Positions 52,414 through 61,002 of a stretch of 64,000 nucleotides of DNA are shown here, piece after piece; within the stretch, counting starts at the first letter, position 1; every line of letters starts with the position of its first letter. Source of the DNA: Symbioplanes lichenis (GTDB lineage: Bacteria; Actinomycetota; Actinomycetes; Mycobacteriales; Micromonosporaceae). A program made the translations under genes and the position numbers. Under the pieces are notes generated by a model, which did not search any database, was not told where the DNA came from, and saw nothing but the letters and a program-made list of their open reading frames with translations. The stretch lies in assembly GCF_030709675.1 (NCBI RefSeq), contig NZ_JAUZQD010000026.1, forward strand, positions 1-64,000. The letters are read 5' to 3'.

Positions 52414-53370
52414 GTGTCGACCCTGTGGGCGGGCGTCGGCGGGAAGCTGGCGTCCCGGCTGGCCGAGGGTGGCGGGCCCGCGACGGCCTTCGCCCTCGGG
52501 GTCCTGGCCGCCTGGTGTCAGGCCCACGGTGGCCTGGCGGAGCTGAGCCGGATCGCCACGCGGCTCGACCGGCTGCGACCCGTGGCCGGCGTGGCGCTGC
52601 TCGTCGTCGTCGCGGCGGCGGTCGCGACGGGTGGCATCCTGGTCGCCCGGCTGACCCTTCCGGTGCTGCGGCTGCTGGAGGGCTACTGGCCGCCGTGGGC
52701 CGACGGGGCCCGCCGGGCCGGCGTCCGGCTTCGCGCCCGGCGCATCTCGGCCTGGGAGGAGCGGTGGCAGCGGCTGGCCGCGAGCGTCGACGGCGGGACG
52801 GCGAGCCCGGCCGAGGCGCGCGAGTTCGTCCGGCTCGACGAGCGGCTGCACCACGTCCCGGTGCGGGTGGCCCGGCGCATGCCGACCCGCGTCGGCGACA
52901 TGCTCAGCGCGATGGAGGGCCGCCCGTACGAGCGGTACGGCCTGGACGCGGTCAAGTGCTGGCCCGCCCTGTGGCTCGTGCTGCCCGAGACCACCCGCTC
53001 CGAGGTGCTGGCCGCGCGGCGGGCGGTCGACGGCGCCGTGGCGGTCGTCATCTGGTCGGTGCTCTTCTGCGGCTTTGCCGGGTGGGCCTGGTGGGCGCCG
53101 GTGGCCGGGGCCGGGGTCGCCGCCGTGACAGCGACGGTCTGGCTGCCGGACCGGGTGGCAGCCTTTTCCGGCCTGGCCGGTGCTGCCTTCGAGGTGCACC
53201 GGGGCGAGCTGTTCCGGGCCCTGCGGTGGCCGCTACCGGAGCGCCCGGCCGACGAGCGCGCCGCCGGGCTGGCCCTGACCCGCTATCTGTGGGAGGGCTC
53301 GACGTCCGCCGAGCCCCGATTCCAGGACAACGGAAGCGACAACGGCAGCGACGGCGGAGGCGCCTCGTGA
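52414..53370 (+). CDS. Membrane protein of the CHAT operon
   Basis: 318 residues from GTG 52414. One hydrophobic segment near residues 55-78 (PVAGVALLVVVAAAVATGGILVARL), a cytoplasmic-looking basic region, then two more segments (about 210-265). The tail is Asn/Ser/Gly-rich. Family not recognised. Its stop overlaps the TPR-CHAT gene (GTGA), so the protease is probably made at the membrane next to it. Confidence 0.72.
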   Translation: MSTLWAGVGGKLASRLAEGGGPATAFALGVLAAWCQAHGGLAELSRIATRLDRLRPVAGVALLVVVAAAVATGGILVARLTLPVLRLLEGYWPPWADGARRAGVRLRARRISAWEERWQRLAASVDGGTASPAEAREFVRLDERLHHVPVRVARRMPTRVGDMLSAMEGRPYERYGLDAVKCWPALWLVLPETTRSEVLAARRAVDGAVAVVIWSVLFCGFAGWAWWAPVAGAGVAAVTATVWLPDRVAAFSGLAGAAFEVHRGELFRALRWPLPERPADERAAGLALTRYLWEGSTSAEPRFQDNGSDNGSDGGGAS

Positions 53371-56093
53371 CCGTGCGAGAGGAATTCGACGACCGGATCC
53401 GGCAGTTTCACCGCGACCGGCAGATTTCGGATCTGCAGGAGGCCTTCCGGATCTACTCCGAGGCCCAGGAGACGGTCGCCGACCGCTTTCCCTTCCTGCA
53501 CCACCTCGGCGCCGCGCTCCTGCTGGCCGTCGAGCACCACGGGACCGGCGACGACAATCTGGACCTCGGCGTGCACGTCTGCCGGCGCGCCCTCGCGGCG
53601 GCCGAAGGCAGCACCGAACCGGCGCTGCCGGACATGCTGCGGGAGACGCACGGGCACCTCGGCATGTTCCTGCGGGAGCGGTACGCCCGGCAGCACGACC
53701 CGGCCGACCTCGACGCCGTGATCGTGCACCTGCGAGCGGCCGTCGCTGCCCCGGGCCTCGCCGCCGCCGTGCGTCTCGCCCTTACGGAACACCTCGCTCA
53801 TGGATACGGCAACCGGTGGATGTCCGGCGCCGCACCTGCCGATCTGCGCTCGTCGATAGCCGCCCATCGGCTGCGGCACGCCTGGTGCCCGCCCTCCGAG
53901 GCGCTCCGCGCGCACGTCGCGCTGGTCGTGGCGCAGGGCTACATGACGCGCTACCACCTGACGAGCAGCCGCGCCGATTTGGACTCCGCCCTGGACCTGT
54001 TCGCCGAGGCCGCCGGCGGCGACGACCGGGGCGAGGCGCTGCTGGGCCTGGGCAACGCCGCGCTGGTGCGCTTCCAGCGGAAGGGCCGGATCGCCGACGC
54101 CGACGCGGCCTGCGACAGCGCGGAGCGGGCGCGTGCCCTGGTGCCGCCCGAGCGACGGCGGGAGGCGGACATGATGATCGGCCTCGCCACCGTCAGCCGG
54201 CACACCGTGCTCGGCCGGGAGTGCCCCGGCGACGCGTCGTGCGACTACAGCACCGCGATTCCGCTGCTGCTGCGGGTGGCCCGGGACCGCGGTTCCGCGC
54301 CGGACCTGACGAACCTGGGCCACGCGTACTGGGCTCGCTATCAGCACGGGGACCGGGAGGACGACCTCGACGAGGCGGCCCGCTGGTGCCGGCGCGCGGT
54401 CGAAGCGGCCGGGCCCGCCGACGCGAACAGGCACAGCTACCTCACCAATCTGGGCAACACCCTGCGCGACCGGTACGCGATCACGGGGCACCGGCACGAG
54501 CTGGACGAGGGCATCGCCGCGCACGCCGAGGCCGTCCGGCTCTGCCCGCCCGGCCATCCCGACCTCGTCAACCACTGGCTGGATCTGGGCAACGGCCGGC
54601 GCGCGCGGTTCGCGGTGACGGGCGCCGCCGCCGATGCCGAGGCCACCACGTCGGCCTTCCGGCAGGCGTGCGAGGCCGGGCTGGTCCTCGGTCCCGGAGC
54701 CGCCGTCCGCGCGGCCGTCAACTGGTCGCACTGGACGATCCTGCGGGGCGCGTGGCGGGAGACGATCACCGCGTACGAGTACGGTGTCCGCGCCGCCGGG
54801 CTGCTCGACGCCCGGCAACGCACCCGGGCGGAGCGGGAGAGCTGGCTCCTGGCGTCGCGTTACCTGGCGGCCCGGGGTGCGTACGCCCTCGCCCGGCTGG
54901 GCCTGCTCGTCGACGCGGTGCGGGTCCTGGAGCGCAACCGGTTGCAGCTCGTCGCGGAGCGGCTCGGAGCCGGCTCGGGCCCGCCGGCCGTCCTGCGCGC
55001 CGCGGACGTACCCCTGGTCTATGTGTTCGCCGCGGAGCCGGGAGGCTTCGCCCTGGTCGTGCCGCCCTCCGGTGCCGATCGGCCGCTCACCGCGGTGCCG
55101 TTGCCGCAGCTCACCGACCGGTGGCTGCTGGACCAGGTCAACGGCTACTTCCGGTCCGGCGACCCGGCGGGCCGGCCCGAGGCCCTGGAGCGGACGACCG
55201 CCGCGCTGTGGCCGGTGGTGATGGGACCGGTGCTGGCGGCGCTCGACGCGCCCGGGTGCTGCCTGATCCCGATCGGCATCGTGGGGCTGCTGCCGTTGCC
55301 CGCCGCCTGGACCGCCGACCCCGATCGGCCGTCCGGGCGGCGCCACGTCCTCGACACGCACACGGTCCGGCACGCCCCGAATGCGCTGCTCGCCACCCGG
55401 CCCGTACGCCCTCTCGCCGGAGGTCCGGTCCTCGCGGTGGCCGATCCGCCGGCGCCGCCCGCGCCCCCGCTGCGGTGGAGCCGCTGGGAGGTGGGGCACG
55501 TCGCCACGGACCTCCGGCACGACGTGCGGATCGCGGGCGAGGACGCGACTCTCGACGCACTCGCGGCGCTGCTGCCGCGGTTCCCGGTCGTCCACTTCGC
55601 CGGGCACGGCAGCGCGGACACCGACGAGCCGCTGGACAGCCACATCAGCCTGGCCGGGGGCGAGCGGCTGACGTTGCGGTGGCTGCTCGATCACCCTTTC
55701 CCGGCGGCCCGGCTGGTCGTCCTCTCGGCCTGCGAGACCGCCGTGATCGGGACGTGGCTGCCTGACGAGGCGGTGGGCCTGCCGACGGGTCTGCTGCTCG
55801 CCGGGGCGGGGGCAGTGGTCAGCGCCCTCTGGCCGGTGCCCGACCGGTCCACGGCCGTGCTCATGGCGCTGTTCCACCGGTTGCGCCGCGGCGATCACCC
55901 GGCGCCGGCCGAGGCGTTGCGACACGCGCAGCGCGCGCTGCGGGACATGTCGAACGAGCAGCTCCGCGCGCTCTTCCCCGAGCTCGTGGAGCCGCCGGCC
56001 GGGGCCTCCGGTGCGCTGGCCGCCTTCTGGTCGCGGGCGCGGCCCTTCGCGGGGGCCGAGCACTGGGCGGCGTTCATCGTGACCGGCGGCTGA
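53367..56093 (+). CDS. TPR-repeat protein with C-terminal CHAT caspase-like protease domain
   Basis: 908 residues from GTG. Residues about 1-520 are tetratricopeptide-like helical repeats (DLDEAARWCRRAVEAAG; ELDEGIAAHAEAV). A CHAT domain follows (about 545-905): VVHFAGHGSADTD with the catalytic His near residue 747, and VVLSACETAV with Cys789. CHAT proteases are caspase-like and act as effectors in several bacterial defence systems; Cys and His are both kept, so activity is expected. The TPR array probably senses a partner. Together with the two upstream genes it forms one unit. Confidence 0.9.
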   Translation: MTVREEFDDRIRQFHRDRQISDLQEAFRIYSEAQETVADRFPFLHHLGAALLLAVEHHGTGDDNLDLGVHVCRRALAAAEGSTEPALPDMLRETHGHLGMFLRERYARQHDPADLDAVIVHLRAAVAAPGLAAAVRLALTEHLAHGYGNRWMSGAAPADLRSSIAAHRLRHAWCPPSEALRAHVALVVAQGYMTRYHLTSSRADLDSALDLFAEAAGGDDRGEALLGLGNAALVRFQRKGRIADADAACDSAERARALVPPERRREADMMIGLATVSRHTVLGRECPGDASCDYSTAIPLLLRVARDRGSAPDLTNLGHAYWARYQHGDREDDLDEAARWCRRAVEAAGPADANRHSYLTNLGNTLRDRYAITGHRHELDEGIAAHAEAVRLCPPGHPDLVNHWLDLGNGRRARFAVTGAAADAEATTSAFRQACEAGLVLGPGAAVRAAVNWSHWTILRGAWRETITAYEYGVRAAGLLDARQRTRAERESWLLASRYLAARGAYALARLGLLVDAVRVLERNRLQLVAERLGAGSGPPAVLRAADVPLVYVFAAEPGGFALVVPPSGADRPLTAVPLPQLTDRWLLDQVNGYFRSGDPAGRPEALERTTAALWPVVMGPVLAALDAPGCCLIPIGIVGLLPLPAAWTADPDRPSGRRHVLDTHTVRHAPNALLATRPVRPLAGGPVLAVADPPAPPAPPLRWSRWEVGHVATDLRHDVRIAGEDATLDALAALLPRFPVVHFAGHGSADTDEPLDSHISLAGGERLTLRWLLDHPFPAARLVVLSACETAVIGTWLPDEAVGLPTGLLLAGAGAVVSALWPVPDRSTAVLMALFHRLRRGDHPAPAEALRHAQRALRDMSNEQLRALFPELVEPPAGASGALAAFWSRARPFAGAEHWAAFIVTGG

Positions 56094-56108
56094 TCCGCGA
56101 CCCCGGTG

Positions 56109-56137
56109 TTGATCTCACGGCAACGCATCGGCAGTAT
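56109..56137 (+). promoter_or_regulatory. Candidate promoter of ald
   Basis: TTGATC (56109-56114), 17 bp, CAGTAT (56132-56137), about 80 bp before the ald start. The fit to a housekeeping promoter is reasonable. Confidence 0.5.
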
Positions 56138-56217
56138 CGTCCACAGGGTGGGACGGCGACCGGCTGTCCCAGGTACGAGCCATCGACGTCTCTGCCGGAA
56201 AGGACGGTGCCGTTCCC

Positions 56218-57333
56218 GTGAAGGTCGGCATTCCCAGCGAAGTCAAGAACAATGAGTTCCGGGTGGCGATCACGCCCGCCGGGGTGTTCGAGTTCAGCCG
56301 GGCCGGGCACGAGGTGTTCGTGCAGGCCGGCGCCGGTGCCGGATCGTCGATCGACGATGCGGACTATGCGGCGGCGGGCGCCACGATCGTCGGGAGCGCC
56401 GACGAGGTGTGGGGCGCCGCGGAGCTCGTGCTCAAGGTGAAGGAGCCGATCGCCGAGGAGTACTCGCGGATGCGCGAGGGGCAGGTGCTCTTCACCTATC
56501 TGCACCTCGCGGCGTCGAAGGAGTGCACCGACGCGCTGATCGAGAAGCGGGTCACCGGCATCGCGTACGAGACCGTGGAGCTGCCCGACCGGTCGCTGCC
56601 GCTGCTGGCGCCCATGTCGGAGGTGGCCGGGCGGCTCGCGCCGCAGGTGGGCTCCTATCACCTGATGCGCTCGGGCGGCGGCCGGGGCGTGCTGATGGGC
56701 GGCGTGCCCGGGGTCTACCAGGCGAAGGTCGTGGTGATCGGCGCCGGGGTGTCCGGGATGAACGCGGCGGCGATCGCGCTCGGCATGCAGGCCGAGGTGC
56801 TGGTGCTCGACAAGAACATCGCGCGGCTGCGGGCGGCCGACGCCGACTACCGCGGTCACCTGCAGACGATCGCCTCCAACGCGTACGAGATCGAGAAGGC
56901 CGTCATCGACGCGGACCTGGTGATCGGCGCGGTGCTGGTGCCCGGCGCGAAGGCCCCGAACCTCATCTCCAACGAGCTGGTGTCGCGGATGAAGCCGGGC
57001 AGCGTGCTCGTCGACATCGCGATCGACCAGGGCGGCTGCTTCGAGGACTCGCGGCCGACGACCCACGCGGACCCGGTCTACCCGGTGCACCAGTCGATGT
57101 TCTACTGCGTGGCGAACATGCCGGGCGCGGTGCCGCACACGAGCACCTACGCGCTGACCAACGTCACCCTCCCGTACGCGCTGGAGCTGGCCAACCGGGG
57201 CTGGCGCGACGCGGTCCGGGCCGACCCCGCGCTGGCCCTGGGGCTCAACACGCACGACGGCCAGGTCGTCTACGGCCCGGTGGCCGAGGCGCACGGCATG
57301 ACCGCGGTGCCCCTCACGCAGGTCCTCGCCTAG
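56218..57333 (+). CDS. ald: Alanine dehydrogenase
   Basis: 371 residues from GTG. It interconverts L-alanine and pyruvate with NAD. Conserved blocks: MKVGIPSEVKNNEFRVAITP at the N-terminus, VLVKVKEP-type Lys site, the NAD loop VVVIGAGVSGMNAAAIALGM, and DIAIDQGGCFEDSRPTTH. Full length. xerD begins 22 bp after the stop, and may be transcribed with it. Confidence 0.95.
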   Translation: MKVGIPSEVKNNEFRVAITPAGVFEFSRAGHEVFVQAGAGAGSSIDDADYAAAGATIVGSADEVWGAAELVLKVKEPIAEEYSRMREGQVLFTYLHLAASKECTDALIEKRVTGIAYETVELPDRSLPLLAPMSEVAGRLAPQVGSYHLMRSGGGRGVLMGGVPGVYQAKVVVIGAGVSGMNAAAIALGMQAEVLVLDKNIARLRAADADYRGHLQTIASNAYEIEKAVIDADLVIGAVLVPGAKAPNLISNELVSRMKPGSVLVDIAIDQGGCFEDSRPTTHADPVYPVHQSMFYCVANMPGAVPHTSTYALTNVTLPYALELANRGWRDAVRADPALALGLNTHDGQVVYGPVAEAHGMTAVPLTQVLA

Positions 57334-57355
57334 GAAGCGAAGCGGAGGTCCTCTC

Positions 57356-58249
57356 ATAGAGATCCGACGGGCGATTCAGGCCTATCTCGACCACCTCACG
57401 GTCGAGCGAGGCCTGTCTCGCAACACCCTCGTCTCCTATCGCCGTGACCTCGAGCGCTACGCGGAGTCGCTGAAGAAGGGCGATCTGGCCGACGTGACGG
57501 CGGCGGACCTCGCGCAGCACCTCATCGAGCTGCGCGAGGAGGGGCAGCTCTCCGCCGCCTCCGCGGCCCGGGCGGTCAGTGCCGTGCGTGGCCTGCACCG
57601 CTTCGCCGCGCGCGAGGGGATCGCCCCGCACGACGTCAGCCGCGAGGTCAAGCCGCCCGCCCCGCCGAAGCGCCTGCCCAAGGCCCTCGACGTCGACCAG
57701 GTCACCCGGCTGCTGGGCGCGGTCACGGGCGACGACCCGCTCGCTCTGCGCGATCGGGCACTGCTCGAGCTCCTGTACGGCATCGGCGCGCGCATCTCCG
57801 AGGCGGTCGGCCTGGACATCGACGACCTCGACCCGGACGTCGTCACCGTGCGCGGCAAGGGCGGGCGGACCCGGATCGTGCCGCTCGGCTCCTATGCCCG
57901 GGAGGCGCTGGACGCGTACCTGGTCAGGGGTCGTCCTGCCCTGATCAGGCGGGGCACGCCCAAGGTCTTCCTCAACGCCCGGGGCGGCCCGCTGTCGCGG
58001 CAGAGCGCGTGGACCATTCTCCACCGGGCGGCCGAGGCGGCGGGTCTGCCTGTGGACGGAGCGCACGCCGTGTCGCCGCACACACTCCGGCACTCGTACG
58101 CGACGCATCTGCTCGACGGCGGCGCCGATGTCCGCGTGGTGCAGGAGCTGCTCGGGCACGCCTCGGTGACCACGACGCAGGTCTACACGCTCGTGACAGT
58201 GGACCGGCTCAGGGAGGTCTATGCGACCGCCCACCCCCGCGCACGGTGA
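57356..58249 (+). CDS. xerD: Tyrosine recombinase XerD
   Basis: 297 residues if it starts at ATA 57356, the usual XerD length. It resolves chromosome dimers at dif. The N-terminal core-binding domain reads EIRRAIQAYLDHLTVERGLSRNTLVSYRRDLERY; the first canonical start (GTG 57494) would remove it. GGAGGT lies six bases before the ATA. Catalytic residues: Arg in GARISEAVGL, Lys in GKGGRTR, HTLRH, LGHAS and Tyr in QVYTLV. No ATG, GTG, TTG or CTG exists in frame between the ald stop and 57494. Confidence 0.9.
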   Translation: MEIRRAIQAYLDHLTVERGLSRNTLVSYRRDLERYAESLKKGDLADVTAADLAQHLIELREEGQLSAASAARAVSAVRGLHRFAAREGIAPHDVSREVKPPAPPKRLPKALDVDQVTRLLGAVTGDDPLALRDRALLELLYGIGARISEAVGLDIDDLDPDVVTVRGKGGRTRIVPLGSYAREALDAYLVRGRPALIRRGTPKVFLNARGGPLSRQSAWTILHRAAEAAGLPVDGAHAVSPHTLRHSYATHLLDGGADVRVVQELLGHASVTTTQVYTLVTVDRLREVYATAHPRAR

Positions 58250-58361
58250 AACGACTCGGACCAGTGGGCGACACGCCGAACGGGTGACCCCGGACGGGCG
58301 GTGCGAGTGGCGTACAGTCGGGCATCGGCTCCGGCTGCGGGTCGAGAGGGGGTTTCGAGGC

Positions 58362-59297
58362 ATGGCGGCACATGATCAACGCGCTGAGGCGTGGACCTCG
58401 GCCCTGCGGGAGCAGCAGGCCAACTCCCTCGATCTGGGCGCTGACCTGGGGCCGGCCGATCCGACGGCGTACACGATGCGCCGGCCGATCCCCGAGCCGA
58501 TGCCGACCGACCGGCACGGCCCGGCGCGGATCATCGCGCTGGCCAACCAGAAGGGCGGCGTGGGCAAGACCACGACGACCATCAACCTCGGCGCGGCCCT
58601 GGCCGAATACGGCCGCAAGGTGCTGCTGGTCGATTTCGACCCGCAGGGCGCCTGCTCGGTCGGCCTGGGCGTCAACCCGCACAACCTCGACCTGAGCGTC
58701 TACAACCTGCTCATGCAGGACGACGTCGCCACCGAGGACGTCATCATCAAGACCGACGTCCAGGGCCTGCACCTGCTGCCCGCCAACATCGACCTCTCCG
58801 CGGCCGAGATCCAGCTGGTCAACGAGGTCGCCCGCGAGATGGCCCTGGCCCGGGCCCTGCGCAGCGTCCGCAAGGAATACGACTTCATCCTGATCGACTG
58901 CCAGCCCTCCCTGGGCCTGCTGGCGATCAACGCGCTGACCATCGCGCACGGGGTGCTCATCCCGCTCGAGTGCGAGTTCTTCAGCCTGCGCGGTGTCGCG
59001 CTGCTGCTCGACACGATCGACAAGGTGCGCGAGCGGCTCAACTTCGACCTCGAGCTCGAGGGCATCCTCGCCACCATGTACGACTCCCGCACCACCCACT
59101 GCCGCCAGGTGCTGCAGCGCGTGGTCGAGGCGTTCGGCGACAAGGTCTACCAGACGGTCATCACCAAGACCGTCAAGTTCCCCGAGTCCACGGTCGCCGG
59201 TGCCCCGATCACGACGCTCGACCCGTCGTCGTCGGGCGCCCGCAACTACCGGCAGCTCGCCCGCGAGCTGATCGCGGCCCAGGCCGAGCGCCGGTAA
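58362..59297 (+). CDS. parA: ParA/Soj family chromosome-partition ATPase
   Basis: 311 residues from ATG 58362. It has the deviant Walker A KGGVGKTTTTINLG (about residue 60), a Walker B region FILIDCQPSLGLLAINAL and the family end TTLDPSSSGARNYRQLARELI. In many actinobacteria this ParA-like gene sits between xerD and scpA/scpB; no scpAB follows here. TACAGT at 58313 may be its -10. No parB is nearby, so it is probably a second ParA of unclear job. Confidence 0.9.
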   Translation: MAAHDQRAEAWTSALREQQANSLDLGADLGPADPTAYTMRRPIPEPMPTDRHGPARIIALANQKGGVGKTTTTINLGAALAEYGRKVLLVDFDPQGACSVGLGVNPHNLDLSVYNLLMQDDVATEDVIIKTDVQGLHLLPANIDLSAAEIQLVNEVAREMALARALRSVRKEYDFILIDCQPSLGLLAINALTIAHGVLIPLECEFFSLRGVALLLDTIDKVRERLNFDLELEGILATMYDSRTTHCRQVLQRVVEAFGDKVYQTVITKTVKFPESTVAGAPITTLDPSSSGARNYRQLARELIAAQAERR

Positions 59298-59298
59298 G

Positions 59299-59967
59299 GT
59301 GCTCTTCGCGCTCGCGGAGCCGGTCGCGTTCGTCGCGCTGGTCGCCTCGTTCCTGCTGGCGCTCGCCGTGCGCTCGTTCGCCATCCGGGTCACCCGCCGC
59401 GCCGTCGGGCTGGCCGACCCTTACGACCGCTCGCTGACCCCGCGCCTGCGCGACATCGACCCCTTCGGCGCGGTCGCCGCGGCCATCGGCGGTCAGGGCT
59501 GGGGCCGCCCGCTGTCGGTCGACGAGGTGCCCCGCCACCGGGGGCGGGGCCGCGCCGCGCTGGTCTTCCTGGCCGGCCCGCTGGCCTGCATCGCGCTGGC
59601 CCAGCTCTTCTTCCTCGCGTACGCGCTGACCGCCTCCTTCAACGTCTTCAGCGCCCTGTCCCCGTCGGACCTCCTCCGCGGCTTCGGCCTGCCCTACACC
59701 GACCAGATCCTCGCCTGCCTCGGCGTGGGCCTGCTCACCTTCGGCCTGCTGGCGCTGATCCCGATCCCGCCGCTCGACGGGTTCGGCTGGCTGTGGCACG
59801 CACAGCGGGTCCCCGGGCCGGGCCTGCAGTGGATGCGCCTGTGGCTCGAGCACAAGAACATCGGCGTCCTCATCCTGCTGATCTGCTGCTTCTTCCCGCT
59901 CAGCAGCCCGTTGCTGCTGCTGCTCCTCGACTTCCTCGGCCTGTTGTTCGTGCGGCTCTGGGGCTGA
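59299..59967 (+). CDS. M50-like membrane protein lacking the HExxH motif
   Basis: 222 residues, one base after the parA stop. About five membrane segments. RLRDIDPFGAVAAAIGGQGWGRPLSVDEVPRHRG and PIPPLDGFGWLW match the site-2 protease family's second half, including the Asp-containing PxxDG motif. The N-terminal zinc motif HExxH is absent: the region reads ALAVRSFAIRVTRRAVG. It is therefore a probable inactive homologue. It may anchor or assist ParA; inference. Confidence 0.78.
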   Translation: MLFALAEPVAFVALVASFLLALAVRSFAIRVTRRAVGLADPYDRSLTPRLRDIDPFGAVAAAIGGQGWGRPLSVDEVPRHRGRGRAALVFLAGPLACIALAQLFFLAYALTASFNVFSALSPSDLLRGFGLPYTDQILACLGVGLLTFGLLALIPIPPLDGFGWLWHAQRVPGPGLQWMRLWLEHKNIGVLILLICCFFPLSSPLLLLLLDFLGLLFVRLWG

Positions 59968-59968
59968 C

Positions 59969-60892
59969 GTTTCCACGGCGGCGCGCTATCTCGACTTCGC
60001 GGCGCGGGAGGCGGCGCCGACCTATCAACGGCTCTCCGTCGCGGTGGCGGGCGATCCGCACCTGCTCGCGCTGCTCGACTCCGTCCCCGCGCCGAAGCGC
60101 CAGCCCAACCTGCTGTTCGGCGTGGTCCGGCTGCTCGGCGGCCCGGTCGACGCCCCCGGCGCCTTCCTCGCGTTCGTCCGTGACCATTGGTCCCGCATCG
60201 AGCCCGAAATGCTGTCCCGCGCGACGCAGACCAATGAGGCCGGTCGCTGCGCGCTGCTGCTCCCGGTCCTGGCCGCACTGCCGCAACCCCTGGCGCTCCT
60301 CGAGCTGGGTGCCGCGGCGGGCCTCGGCCTCTACCCCGACAAGTACGGCTACCGGTACGGCGACCACGTGCTCGCCGGCGGCCCGCCGACGCTGGAGTGT
60401 GCGCTGAGCGGGGGCTCTCCGCCGTACGCGAAGCCTGAGATCGTGTGGCGCGCCGGCCTGGACCTGAACCCGCTGAGCGTGACCGACGCCGCCGATGTCG
60501 CCTGGCTGGACGCGCTGATCTGGCCCGAGCACCACCATCGCCGCGCCCGCCTCCGCGCCGCGGCCGCCGTTGTCGCGGCAGACCCGCCCCTGCTCGTACG
60601 CGGCGACCTGCTCGACGATCTCCCCGCGCTCGCCGCCCAGGCCCCGCCGGCCGCCACCCTGGTGATCTTCCACACCTCGGTCCTCTACCAGGTGCCGGCG
60701 CCGCGCCGGGCCGCGTTCGTCGAGCTGGTCCGCGGGCTGCCCGGCCACTGGATCTCCGTCGAGAGCCCGGACGTCGTGCCGCTCGGGCCGCTGCCGCCCG
60801 CACCCGACGACACGCTGCACAATGTCCTCGCCCTGGACGGCGTCCCGCTCGCCTGGACCCGCGGCCACGGCGAGGCCATGGTCCGCTTCTAG
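59969..60892 (+). CDS. DUF2332 family protein
   Basis: About 307 residues. The conserved DUF2332 core is AARYLDFAAREAAPTYQRLSVAVAGDPHLLALLDSVPAPKRQPNLLFGVVRLLGG, then LELGAAAGLGLYPDKYGY and VIFHTSVLYQVP. Function unknown. The first canonical start is GTG 60044, but family-like sequence continues to about 59984. No ATG, GTG, TTG or CTG is available there; GTT 59969 or ACG 59975, directly after the previous stop, are the only candidates. The exact start is uncertain. Confidence 0.85.
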   Translation, partial: VSTAARYLDFAAREAAPTYQRLSVAVAGDPHLLALLDSVPAPKRQPNLLFGVVRLLGGPVDAPGAFLAFVRDHWSRIEPEMLSRATQTNEAGRCALLLPVLAALPQPLALLELGAAAGLGLYPDKYGYRYGDHVLAGGPPTLECALSGGSPPYAKPEIVWRAGLDLNPLSVTDAADVAWLDALIWPEHHHRRARLRAAAAVVAADPPLLVRGDLLDDLPALAAQAPPAATLVIFHTSVLYQVPAPRRAAFVELVRGLPGHWISVESPDVVPLGPLPPAPDDTLHNVLALDGVPLAWTRGHGEAMVRF

Positions 60893-61002
60893 CGCCGCCG
60901 CCGTAACCGGCCGGTATCAAGCCTCTCGGACATCGTTGACCGTCTATCAAAAAGTCGTTCCTAGCGTGGGTGACAAGCGCCTTTCACCCCTCGGAGGAAC
61001 GC

